Shown here piece by piece: positions 33,688 through 45,292 of a stretch of 64,000 nucleotides of DNA (positions are counted from its first letter, which is position 1; every line of letters starts with the position of its first letter). The position numbers and the translations under genes are program-made. The notes beneath the pieces are model-generated. The model worked only from the letters and a program-made list of their open reading frames with translations. It was not told the DNA's origin and ran no database searches. The DNA comes from Coniella vitis (taxonomy: Eukaryota; Ascomycota; Sordariomycetes; Diaporthales; Schizoparmaceae), in the NCBI GenBank assembly GCA_011317545.1, contig WUJK01000005.1, positions 124,001 through 188,000 of the forward strand, written 5' to 3'.

Positions 33688-36600
33688 GCAGACGGATGTG
33701 AAGGTGGCAACGCGCTGACCACTTTCGAGGATTTGGGATCATTGGTAGCGGTAGTGGTGGTCTGGAGGCGGCTGGGAGCAATTGATCACAATTCCACAAT
33801 GTCCAAGTTGACTTCTTACTCGCTGTTGTGCGTACGAAATGCTGAATGCGACCCTTGCTAGTTGAAGGCATACTCTCGGGATGGCCAGGTCGTCCGACAC
33901 CCCTCAGAACCATTCAACAACGTGACCGTCTGTAGTTTGGAACGAGATGCAATACGATAAAGAATATGCATTTCTGCTATTCTTAGACATGGTCCAATGT
34001 CCATGCATGGCTTCGGTCACTTGATCCACGACTTGCGACCTGCGAGTTCATAGTCCGCTCCTTCATTGGTACGGTACGCCTCGTGATGGACACGCGTTCG
34101 CTTGCCGGTGCACAACCTCTCTTTGCATATCTCATGCTGATGCGGGGTCAAGCATTCAAGGATGAAGATTAGAGAGCAGGAGGGGTGGAGTTTGATACTA
34201 TTCTCAGTTGACTGGTGGTGTCGTCGTGATATCAATGGTCTTGAGATGAAACTAGAATGACCTCCTTGATTGATGCCCGTGGGGAGTGAATGAGTATGCA
34301 AGGCAAACCCTTGAACCCTCATGCACTCTTCTACTGGAAGCGGCATATGTGATGTGATTGCGACTGAGATGCGTCGGATACCAGGTCATGTATGTGCCTT
34401 GAAACTCGGTTGGGTAGGTAGACTGTTCTCAGGGAGAAGCAATACGAGATTTCGAGAATAGAAACAGAGTGCATTGCATCGGAGTCTAGATGCAACTAGA
34501 CAAGGGACGGGCGTCCGAAGAGCAAGGAAGAAAGAAAAGAGTTAGAGCAATGGGATCAAAATAGATACTCGTAGGTGTTGCATTCGAATAACAAGGAGCA
34601 AGACAGGGCCGTGGGTGGATGTCGATAGACAGGAAAGACATTGGTTGGTGAGAAAACGACGACGATAGGAAAAGGGTTTCAATCCCGGTAGTACTTATTT
34701 TTACATAGTATTCTTGCAGTTTAGGGACCACTTGCCGATGGTATGGTTTCAAGGGTGGGATGGTTTTGTTGAGCACCCAGGGGTATTCTCTATTTTCCCA
34801 CCAGAACCAGACCGGTTTTGAAAGTATGGAGACCTATACTCGAGGGGAGGGGAAGCGCTGAACATATATGAGGAGGCAAACGGACGTTGAAGACAAAGAC
34901 CCATCGGGAGCCATGATAGGTCAGAGGGCTTGTCGTTGGGATAGACTACATACCTGCCAAGTAGCCGCATCTCGTCACCCTGCGTAGCCGCTTCTTATTA
35001 TAGCCACGGAAGACTGACAAAGGGGTCCAGGATGGCCTTCTTTTATTCTTTCAAACCCCACACGCCCAAGATATGCCGGTAGTCGAGTTGTCTGGCTCGG
35101 CTGGGTGCTTGTATGGAGGAGGGCGGCCATGAAGGGACCCGCCACCCATGTGGCAGACAAGCCTGGCTAGAGTGTGACGCCGTGTCTGCCGTGGATGGTG
35201 GAGGGGCGTGAGGATAAGAGGAGAACTCGAAGATGAGGACATGTACGCCGGCGTGAGTGCTCAACTGCACATGCAGATAGACACTACCCGCTGAGGGTGG
35301 CCGGCCTGTGGTATGGTGATGATCCCGTCAGAGGACAAGTGTAAGCGCGGTGGTGGCGAAGACCCATGACAGTGTGTGGTGACCATGGCTGTCGGTGTCG
35401 TCGTCGTCAGGCTTGCCGTCGCCAGGACGGAAGCGCCGTGTGAGCTGTGCGCGTAACGCCCATTCCGTCCATCTCCACCCACTCTCGTCAGCGGCGCAAC
35501 AACCCCAGAGCCAAACAAACACCAGGCCCGGATCTGGGGTCGCGGAGGGGAATGGTAGGGCGACCCGACAGTTTGGATCTTTGACACCACCAGGGCCTCC
35601 AAGAATAGGTCGCTGGGCTGCTCGTCTGGCGTCTTGCAGCCCGTTTCTGTTCCCCACATGCCAGATGCTTTTGACAAGTACTCCTGCAGTCACCGGCGCA
35701 ATGGGACGGTGGCATCAGATCAGTCGCCTTGCGAGATCCCTGGCGAAAGCTTAGTCGAGTCAATGTGCACTTGCAGTTTCGAATCTCAACTTGGGGCAAA
35801 GAAACGGCGGCAAGGCTGATGATTCGAGAAGTGAAGCCAAAAATAGAGGTGATTTGTCCCTGCGCGTCTGCATGGCATGAGCGGCAGGGCCACAATTGAC
35901 GCTTCAACCCTCGGGAGCATCCCCGATATAGCACCGTGGCGACAAAGATGCAACCAGAAGTGAAGAGAAAGCACTTTTTTTGCCAAAGCATTGCTCTAGC
36001 AAAGTGCTACGTCGACGACTGCGGTGCACGGCGCTTCAAGTCCAAGCTTGGGCTTCGGCGGTTAAACGGCGGCCGCTGATTTGTCGATGAGGACCTTGCA
36101 GTGTCATGAGCACATGGATCTATTTCTGGACGCACCGGTTAGTCTTGCCTGCAACAGGAAGCTTGGAAAGGGTATGATATCAACACGACTTTGTTTGTGG
36201 ATTTCCTCTGCAGTTGAAGCCTGGCCGTTGTGCTTGTCATGGAGAAGGAGAAGGAGGAGGAGGAGGAGGGATTACACAAGGAAAGACTCGAGAGCATGAT
36301 GACTAAGCTAGCAGCAGGTACTTTCACAGTACCGGGATCATGCAGTGTGGAAGGATACACTGTGCTAGACGACCTTCCACCGCGAGGTGTCAAAGGAGCC
36401 TCTAAAGCCTTCTTTGCACACTTGTAACACAGCTTATTCTGCAATGTATTGTCATAGACTGTGTCCTTATTGGCTTTATCTACATCTTGCCTGAGCTGTT
36501 ATGGCTATGGTCCCGAATTCGACCAGAGTGGCCGCGTGTCTCAACCGTTTGTCGTGGGAACTGTCGATGTGCGGGGAACGGGAGACGGCTGACGGGCTGC

Positions 36601-39400
36601 AACCCAGAGCGGCAACAGCAGCAACTAATAAGGCGGCTTATCGAGACTGGGCGGTGACTGTGCAGCATGTCTTGTTGGACAGAGGATTGAGGCATTTCGG
36701 ATTGGCTCCAGCCCACAGCGACAACCCGATACCATCAACGCAAGGATGATCGTGTCAGGCTCTCATCATCACGGAGTCTGTCGGATAGTATCATGTGACT
36801 GTGCATCAATCCGGCAACAGAAAGCAAAAGGATGTGCTAAATGCTTACACGCAGGTGCCCACCAGGCCGTGAGGTTACATACTGCGCTGGTAAGTGACGA
36901 GCCCCAAGGCAGGCGTGGGATACTTATGCAAGAAGGGACATCTTTCACCGCTTTACATGAGGAATCTGTTAGGCTTGGGGGGGAACCAACAATGACAAGA
37001 AAAGCGGAGACGAAGCAACCGAGTACAGTTGCATCCCTTTGCTCAGACACAACTGGCGCAGAAGTCCGAGTTTCTGAGTCACGTTATGGAGTTCAATAGG
37101 CCGGGAAAAGGCTGCAGGTCAAGACGTTGCGAATCGCCAATAGGGGGAGGGCTACAAAGCACGTTACTTGTGACCGAAGTAAGTCTTTCAAAAAGACGGC
37201 ATAGCATGTGGTTGAACTACGCATGAGCTTTGGTTACAAACAAGAACCATTGAGGCTCAATAACGCGACTTGGATTACAGAAGATCAAGAGCTTCGGAAA
37301 CAGAGAAGATCGGAGATGAGCCATCGGTGCGCGGCCTCCCTGGCAGCAGGCTCTAATTATGGTGTGTTCCTGGTAAGCAGACACGGATGTTGCTGATCAC
37401 AGTATTCATGTAGTTGGTCAACCACTCCACTTCAGATCATTCTTCCGATACGGGAGTCGAAAGTGGTGCGTACTGGGGCGGGTACGTATCTGCGCCCTGC
37501 AACCAGGATATTCAAGTCGTCACGCCAGCCTTGCTGCCATGTACATTGCAGAGGTACTTGCATTTCTCATGAGTGTCTGTTGGCGCAGATTTGCCATATA
37601 TTCATAATATATTGGACAATGAAATTCTCCTCGGTCGTGTATAGTAGAGCACTATATAGTACCATGCTATGCCAGATTGGCTTGAAGATCCACATTATTC
37701 ACACTTCTCGCACGTGTGATGACTGCTAGTCAGTGCCTACTCTTGTTGAGAAGTATATATGTACATAGTACATAGTACACCGACTATCTCCACCCCAGTA
37801 GTACTAACGTAAATCACCACCACCATTGCTACTATTGGCACACCACACGCAGCACGCAACCAACACGCATACCTCGTAGAGGCGCCAACTGCCACCCTGC
37901 GAGCCACTGAGAGGCTCCATCTACAAATTGACTCCGGTTTCAATATCCATGCCCCTTTTCGGTCGAAAGCGAAGGGCAGCATTGGAGATTCCCACATTCG
38001 TACTTCTGAATCTCTGTCGACCATGGGACCCTCCAGCGTTTCACGGCTGCCATAGGTCAGGAATCACGGCTGCCAGAGCCAATCACAGTGCTTTGCTGCA
38101 CTAGCCCACTTCTTGACCACGCAGGGCGAAGCCAGTCCTTGGCTTGCAGCCAACGTCCAACTGCGAGGAGCGTAGGATATCATGATCTCTCGAGCACCAC
38201 TTTTCTTCGCCTGTTCTTTTTATACTTGCTTCTTAGCTGCTCCACGGTGCCGACGAGAATAGAACACTGGAAATGAGATGCTGCACGTTGCAAGCACATC
38301 TCTGTTTGTCCCAACGGGCATCATTTGAAACTAAACGAAGAGCCACAACCCGGCGGATTCAGCAGCGTCGGGGCGCGAACTGACAGGTGCTATGATTTGG
38401 ATGGATCACCAAACTTTCGCGGAACTCCACTCGGACCAGAGTGTTGGACGGCGGGGTGGGCACCAGAGCAGACAAACACCAGCGGCAGGCGGGTACCCAG
38501 CAGAATGAATCCTTCCGACAGGTTCTCTCTTGCTATACATGCTAGCTGGTTCACAAGGGCCGCTGGGGTGCTCGCAACCATGTCGTACAATCTGGGCCTA
38601 CGCCCGAAAAGACCTTGCCATGCAACAAGCCACTGGCGCACATATTATTAACGTACATAGCGCCTGGACGATACATGGTAGCTGTATACTCTAGGAGATC
38701 CCAGGAACTCGACACACTCTTGCGCGGCAGTCGCTTTTGGTTCGGATCAGCCCTATTCAGGCCATGGTCCGAAATCAGCTCCACCACAAGTCTTGACGAA
38801 GAGGTGTCAACCGGTTGAGGAGTGGGAATTGCCGATTCACGAACCAGAATCCCATGCCCTCAAGCGCCGTCCTGCTCACGAGTCCGCCCGGTCGGGTAGG
38901 GACCCCAGCAATTAAACGGATGGCGGACGGCCAATGACGAGCGGACGGCTGCGAACCCATTATCTGCTGTTTCGATGCCTGATACCCTTGCCCTATAGCC
39001 ATTCCTGGTAATCACCTTGAGGACGGCGATTGTCCCTCTTGCATGCTCAACTTCGACGAGGACTGTGGCATCCCAGCAACCGAGGCTCGCCGACCAGGTG
39101 GGAGGCTGTATGTTGCAAATGACGTACACAAAGCTCTGGACCTGTCTCTGATTTGCCGATGCAGTAAGGGAGGTAGGCGGGCTGGGAGAGGATGAGAAGC
39201 ATTCATGAGGACGCAGAATGCCACTAGGGACTGGCAGAAGTTGGGAAGTCGCGCAAAGAGGGGCGGTTGACAGGGCGGATGTGGTGTTTCGATAATTCAC
39301 AATTTCTCAGTGCCGCCTGCGTCGTCTAGCCGCAAGCAACCGCGGAGATGACTGCGGGAAGGTGCACTTGAGAGCCTTCAAGCTTACGACTATAATGTAC
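33688..39400. other. Long region without a supported gene (left half of an 11.6-kb gap)
   Basis: Nearly 6 kb without a convincing gene. Frames of 60-140 codons exist on both strands but overlap each other and lack domains, signal peptides or coherent splice sites. One minus-strand frame at 34346-34017 ends in a plausible-looking DYELAGRKSWIK but has no start or upstream exon I could find. Motif copies lie at 37761-37780 and near 37637-37665. A short GAG run is at about 36239-36268. Base composition is ordinary, so transcribed non-coding RNA cannot be excluded. Confidence 0.45.
37761..37780. repeat. Dispersed motif, palindromic form
   Basis: GTACATAGTACATAGTACAC, the inverse orientation of the TACTATGTAC motif, in tandem in non-coding DNA. 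Confidence 0.75.
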
Positions 39401-42400
39401 TGCACCGGGCTGTTTCCACCCTACTACCATGTACTATGGCCCTAGGCAGTACATACGCCAAGTGTACCTGCCTAGCCAGGTTGGTAGACTCAGGCCGGCA
39501 GGCTAATACTACTGTATGTACACCAGTACCTACACAGCAGGCCGCATCTAGAAGGTCTTTCCAGGTTGTGCCACCGCGACATGTTTTTCTGCAGAGCAGC
39601 CACAAACCATCCGAAAATACTGCCAACGTGCATAGCCGGAAGCCGGAATGGCATGCGCAGCTGCTGGCTCTGAGCAGTCATTCCGTGCTTTCGCTCTTTT
39701 AGTGTCTTGCCTCTTTTAATAGTACAATGGCTGCCTGCGCCTGTGGCGGTCTACAGCGTGGCCGAGCTGTCCGAGAGTGCGCTGCTTGGAAAGGGCGCAT
39801 TACAGTTCGGTGAGTGGTCGTGGCCACCCAAAGCTCCCTTCGGATCTCGCTGACAGTCAACGGCCAGGATCTGCTCTGTGCTGCTGCTCGTCTGGCGTCA
39901 AGCAACGCGGCTACAAGCCAGTGCCTAGTTTTTTATCAGCATTCTGGAGTCGAAAGGATGACAGACAACAGCCCGATTCGAACCATGACAACCACAAACG
40001 AGAGAAGCAGGAAAGGAGAAAAGACGGTTGGATTGCTTTCCTTTAGCACAAAGTCCAGGCACGGTTACAGAGCCTTAAGGTCAGCTACCATGTCCGTACT
40101 GTACCTACAGCCATCCGCTACATAGGCATAGTACATGCTATGTACAAGTAGCAGTGCTTTGCGTGTCGCGGCGGGTACTGATACGCCCCACAGCCCCGGG
40201 GACAAGCGCCATGCCGCCCCGATATTGTGTCTGGCCCTTGTTTGGCGCCGCGTCCGGCGGATATCAGGCTGGCCATTCGGGCGGAGCTCCTCATTGCTCT
40301 GCTTTGAGGGCACTTGCATGCGTCGCGGACAAGGCACTCTGCAGATTCTCACTCGCCGCCCATCGACATGCATGGATTCCCCAAAGTCTTTCCAGCATCA
40401 TAGTAGAGGGGCAGATGTCAGCCCACAGCCAAAGTTTGGTTTGCACTGATGGAGGGGGGTGGCTGCCATCCTGCTGGCTAGGCCGTCGTCTCGACCGAGC
40501 AAACCCTGGGCAAGTCGGGACCTTGCTGCATGAACAGTTCTCCAGTGGGAAGCCTGCTACGTACAGAGCCTTACCATGCTCTGACGATGGAGACTGTTAT
40601 TTTTAAAACCGTTGAATTTGTCGACGACGCGGAGGCGACCAAACTCAGAAGTCTAAAACCCGCAACATTGGGCACAAATGCAACCACGTCACTGCAAGCC
40701 TTCCTGATTGGCCACTGACGACTCGCGCCTCCTGGCTGCTCTCAAGGCGGCAGACTTGCATAGCTCATTTCGTCTCCCGGAGCTCCGCCACCACGACACA
40801 CACGCAAATGCGGCGCTGTCATCATCGCCAGATTGTGCGCCCTGGGACACGCAGTCATCTTCGTGACTGGCCCATCAACAACCGAGTGAGCCACTGCCAG
40901 AGTGGCCAATCTCCATTGCCTGTGTTGCAGCGGCTGCTACGTCGCGAACAGAGCCCGGCAGCAGGACGACCGCTATCGTGAAGCCGGCCTAGGATTGGAC
41001 AGGCCTTCCCGAGGTGCCTGCATCTTCCTCCACCGGGAGTCCGGGTGTGCGCGCAAGTCGGCAAGACCTCAGCACAGACAGAGACACGGCCATGCTGTTA
41101 CATACCATGGTCGTAGAAGGGTGCTAATATTGGCCAACAAACCCCGCTCTGCCCGCTAACGTGCCACGCTGCAGGCCTAGGCGGGAACAGGGGCATGTTA
41201 TGTACAGATTGGTCACTGGGTACATGCCACACCTGGAACCGCTTCAGGCCAGGCGCAGTGCGACAAGAGCACAGCTGAAGAATATTAAGCCGGCAGGGAC
41301 AGCGGATGCAGCACGATTACTACTTTGAACGTACTGGCCGGCTCTCGCACTTTCACATAGTATAAGGGGGAAAACAAGGCCCTTCTTCTGCACTGTGCAA
41401 GGAATGCTCGGTGCGTTGCATGACCACTCGTCAGCTGGCTTGGCAGGCTTGGCTGCAGGCGCCTACCAGATAGCAGAGCGCCACGCGCCGCTCTCCCGCC
41501 TGCGCTCACAGCACTGACTACTTGTCCTACAGCAGGCGCCCGCCAAATAATCGCGCGCCAGCGGCAAAAACAAGATCTCTTTGTAGGCGCGAAACCTCGC
41601 TCCTTGCGCCAAAGGGCTTCCCGCCCCCTCTGAGCATTCCGTTGTGCCATGCCAGGATGTCACAAATTCCTGTCTGCTGGGTGCCTCCAAAGACGACCCA
41701 AGAGATGACCAGTCCTCGAAGAAGGGGGTCTATTTGTGAATACACGCGGTGGACTATGTAGTATGTGGTCAGGATGCTCAGAAAAAACCATCTCGATTGC
41801 AGAACGCAGGTTGCATTTAGACAAGGAAGACAGGCGATACACCAGAAGGACGGCACATCTCACCAATAACGTTTCTCATCACTCCTGTGCAGCAGCATTT
41901 CAAAGGCTGCTACCTACTTCAGCTTGCATGCATATGAGGTTGCCGTTGCTGGCCCAGGTCTCTGGGCCTTTCTTTGGCTTGCGGTGTTTGACGCTGCTGC
42001 ATCTGGCTTGGGCCGATTTGGGATCGAGGGTATCTGGCTGGGTATCTTGCAAGAGAGCGGTATTCCGATCCCACTCTGCACTTGCTCGCGGCAACCCCGT
42101 CGACGTAACAGTACTTGATACCCTTTTGCCGAAAGCCCGAGCAACTCCACCACCACCGACATGACCCCTCTGAAATGGTATGATGGCCGCGTGCTGAGGC
42201 ATCCTGTAACTAGCATACAGCATCGGCGGCGGCGGCGGCGACATGACTGCCGCTTGCGTAATTGTCGCTGTAATTCGCCCAGCAGAAAGACTGTGGCATG
42301 GTAGTCTTCAAGACTGGCCGAATGGGAAGCGACAAACAGGGGATTCAGCAGCAATGGTTCTTTTGTTGTTACGTTGCAAAGGGTCTTGATGCGTGCTTGC

Positions 42401-42708
42401 TTCGCTCTTGTGGGCTGTTGGGACGTTGGTGTTACAGTAAGTGCCCCTTTGTATTTATTTTTTGGTCTCCTGCACATCTTGGGGCCTCTGATTTTGTAAT
42501 TCTCATTTCCGGACGTTTGCCTTGGATCGCTCTTCGGTATACTATGCATGCCTTGGAAACCGTCCTTTTTGGTGGGGGACAAAAGAAAAGGGAAAAGGTC
42601 AGTGTGGACACCTTCCGCATATGTTTCAACTGTTGTACCATGATAGACCATTGACAAGAGCCCAGTGGCTGAAAGCTGCCAAGTATATCCTGGCTGGCGT
42701 TGCAATAT

Positions 42709-42790
42709 GTACATAGTACCTACAAAAGGTGGGCCGGCTCTTGTACATTACAAAGTACATGGTACGTTGCCGTATACTTACCATGTACGG
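42709..42790. repeat. Cluster of dispersed motif copies
   Basis: GTACATAGTAC, GTACATTACAAAGTACATGG and ACCATGTACGG occur within 82 bases. All are variants of one GTAC-flanked, near-palindromic core in non-coding DNA. Confidence 0.65.
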
Positions 42791-43404
42791 CGCAGAGTAC
42801 TGCCTTACCCGCGCGACTACCAGAGGCTCGCATGGCATCTCTTTGACTGGGCATGTTTCTCCCTTTTCTTTTGGAGAGAGAAAAAAAATTTGTACGGACA
42901 TGCCTTTCCTCTTCCCTACACCCCATTGAAGGAGGACTCTTTCTGACTGACCCAATCCCAGCTCGAAATGCGCGCCTTTTTCCTTCCCTTTCTTTCCTTT
43001 CGTCTATTCTTGCAAGCAGGCGCCTTTTTGCTTCGGTCTTACCGTGCGTGGGCTTGTGGTTACACCAGAAAGCATGGTGGTGCAGCTGCTGCCAGAGCCG
43101 ATTCACCGTTGCGACAGTGCGCCCTATCGCAATGTGTACATGCTGCTGGCGGCGACTGTTTCTGTTTGCCGCTCGCTACTGGATTCAGAGAGCAGAAATC
43201 TCCGTCGGCTCTACTATTCCCTGTAATCTGGCCGAGGCTAAGCGGTGCACCCATCGATCGTCATTTGGCCCCAAGGTGTGCGAGCGGTAGATTTAGCGAC
43301 CTGAAGACACAATACGCTGTGCTACTATGTATATGATATGGCCAAACAGCATGTATGATGAGAATGGGAGTGTCAATAGCAGGCTCCCAAAGCAAGCGAC
43401 TACG

Positions 43405-43456
43405 CAGGCCAGGCCAGGCCAGGCCAGGCAAGGCAAGGCATGGCAAGCAAGCAAAC
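43405..43456. repeat. Tandem CCAGG / CAAGG pentanucleotide repeat
   Basis: About four CAGGC units pass into CAAGG and GCAAGCAA variants. It is a degenerate tandem repeat in non-coding DNA. Confidence 0.8.
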
Positions 43457-43682
43457 AAGCTGGGTCAAGAAGAATGGAGCGAGCCACACCCATACCCACA
43501 TCCACACACCCATCCACACCTACATAGTACAGCCAGCACAACGCCCTTGCACACGCCCCTTGCACGCGCACACCCCACTCAGCACACCCCTTGCTGGTCC
43601 ACTCCAGAGAGCATCGTAGTGCAAGGACTTTGCAGGACAGAAGTACATGGTGCTGTAAACGGCGTATCTGCTTGGGCCCTCC

Positions 43683-43786
43683 ACATAGTACTGCTATGTA
43701 CATGGTACTATTTATGTATCCTGGAGCGGTTGCCCGCAGGTTTTCCGCAGGCGATACTATGCAGATACTACCGAGGTACATGGTAC
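43683..43786. repeat. Cluster of dispersed motif copies
   Basis: ACATAGTACTGCTATGTACA followed by TGGTACTAT, then ATACTATG and GTACATGGTAC, within about 100 bases. Same motif family as elsewhere in the window. Confidence 0.65.
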
Positions 43787-44235
43787 AGCCAGCGGGCCGG
43801 GCGAGTCCCCACTCGCTGCGTCTAGCACACGCCCATGCGGTACGTACCCTGAAACCCATACTACGATGTGTGTGCCACAAGCTGTGCCGCCCAACCAAGG
43901 GCCTCAGGACTCCAGACCACCCCCCCCCCCCAGAAGCGTACGCTAGGGCCCCCCGCAGGGTGCTGAGTGCTGGGCCGCGTGCTAGGCGAGGGGCCGCCAG
44001 AGCTGGTCGGCCCTGGCCCATGGGTTTCGGTGGCAGCAGCATGCCATGGGCAGCATTGGCAGCATGGCAGCATAGCCAGCAGCCAGCAGCAGCAAGTGTC
44101 TGTCATCTTTTTTTCTGAGATAGGCGAACGGCAAATTCATATGGCCAAAACGTCGCCTGTGGTCGCAAGCTCCTGCCACTCAGGCCAACGCAAACCCCCG
44201 CCGCCGCCGCCGCCGTGCGCCAGCCCGCTGCCGCC

Positions 44236-44285
44236 TCTTTGCTCTGCTTGCTTGCTTTGCTTGCTTTGCTTGCTTGCTTGCTCGC
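44236..44285. repeat. Tandem TGCTT(G) repeat
   Basis: CTTGCTTGCTTTGCTTGC-type units repeat for about 50 bases. It produces a spurious Leu/Ala/Cys-rich frame and is not coding. Confidence 0.75.
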
Positions 44286-45292
44286 GCGCTCGCTCCTACT
44301 TTTGGTTCTGGCTCCGTCGCTGATTCATCCCAGACGAGAGAAGAAGCTGATCACGCGTTCGACTTGGTGCCCTTCTCACCAATACTCGGCGCTCTCTTTT
44401 TTCTCCCACACCCCCCTCCCCTTCCACAATCCCCGTTCCGCCGATTCCACTCTTGGGACGATCGTTTCCTCTTGCCGTCGCCCGGTCCCTGATATCTATC
44501 CCCAGCTGCCCGTTCACGCTCTGCCTGCTGCTGCCTCGTCTCCTGCCCAGTCGGCACTGGTCTCTTTCTTTCTTTCTTTCTTTTGCTTCTCGGACAAGAC
44601 ACAACCAAGCCGCGGTGCTACGGCGCGTTGACAGAGAGACTGTTCCAGCCAGGGCCAGAGGAAACTTGGTCAAGCGCCCCTCCGTCGACGCACATGACAC
44701 TGGTGTAAGCGCCGGTTCGAGAGGAATTTGTTCGGTCTCTGGGCGCCCTCAGCATCATCTTCTGGGTTCTTGCTCTCTGCCAATTGTCGTCGACCGAGGA
44801 CAGGCATCTTGCAGCCGACTCGGCTGATTTTCTCTTGGGTATCCCGTGTGTCAAGCTTGTCCCGGCTCCGAAATCACGCTGGGCAGTTTTTGGACTGTTT
44901 TTTTTTTTTGTTTCCTAACAGAAGGATAGAGAAGAGCAAGGCAGGGTCAGCGCCAGCCGCGAGGTGCACCAAAACAGCAGATCAAAAGAGGCCATCGCCC
45001 TTCTGGCTTGTTCTTTTCCCAGCCTTGTCTGCAGTACGCGCAAACCAAGATCGTGCCACCATCATTTTTGCTGCGCCGCAAGGGCAACGTCCAACCGACC
45101 ATCTCGGCATCTAGGCGTTGGAACCCTGCAAGGGGAACCAGCCCAGTTACGCGCAGTTGCTCTACCCTCGCATCCGTGGGCTTAAGCGTTCGCTGGCGTT
45201 CGCAACCACCTCAGCACCTCGCTCTCCCGTCGTGTATGCCTTGGCATTATCAGAGGCCATCAGCTCAACTCGGATAGCACGACCGCATCAGA

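Larger units (their letters stand above)
39401..45292. other. Long region without a supported gene (right half of an 11.6-kb gap)
   Basis: Almost 6 kb before the fusion regulator gene. Motif copies are dense: 39425-39437, 40126-40146, 41752-41766, 42709-42719, 42762-42790, 43520-43530, 43683-43710 and 43755-43786. A frame of 266 codons at 42714-41914 on the minus strand is the longest, but its composition is repeat-driven (an Arg run from a CGG tract) and it has no domain. A second, 249 codons at 44042-43293, crosses the CCAGG and Pro-coding repeats. Simple repeats occur at 43405-43456, 43920-43931 (twelve C) and 44236-44285. The final 700 bases are probably the leader and promoter of the downstream gene. 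Confidence 0.45.

Noticed and set aside
34017..34346. 109-codon minus-strand frame resembling a small cysteine-containing protein
   Set aside because: The end looks protein-like, but no signal peptide, start codon context or upstream exon was found on the minus strand to 34500.
35328..35693. 121-codon minus-strand frame with a hydrophobic C-terminus
   Set aside because: The rest lacks a domain, overlaps two other frames of equal quality, and there is no signal peptide for a GPI-anchored protein.
39755..39830. Possible tRNA because of GTGGCCGAGC and a later TTCGG
   Set aside because: No matching acceptor stem, anticodon arm or T-loop consensus could be paired.
41914..42714. 266-codon minus-strand open frame
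   Set aside because: Longest frame in the 11.6-kb gap, but it includes an Arg run from a CGG repeat, has no domain or signal peptide, and is matched by frames on the opposite strand. Treated as chance.
43293..44042. 249-codon minus-strand open frame
   Set aside because: It runs through the CCAGG repeat and a C homopolymer and the translation is Ala/Leu/Cys-rich from those repeats. No domain is recognisable.
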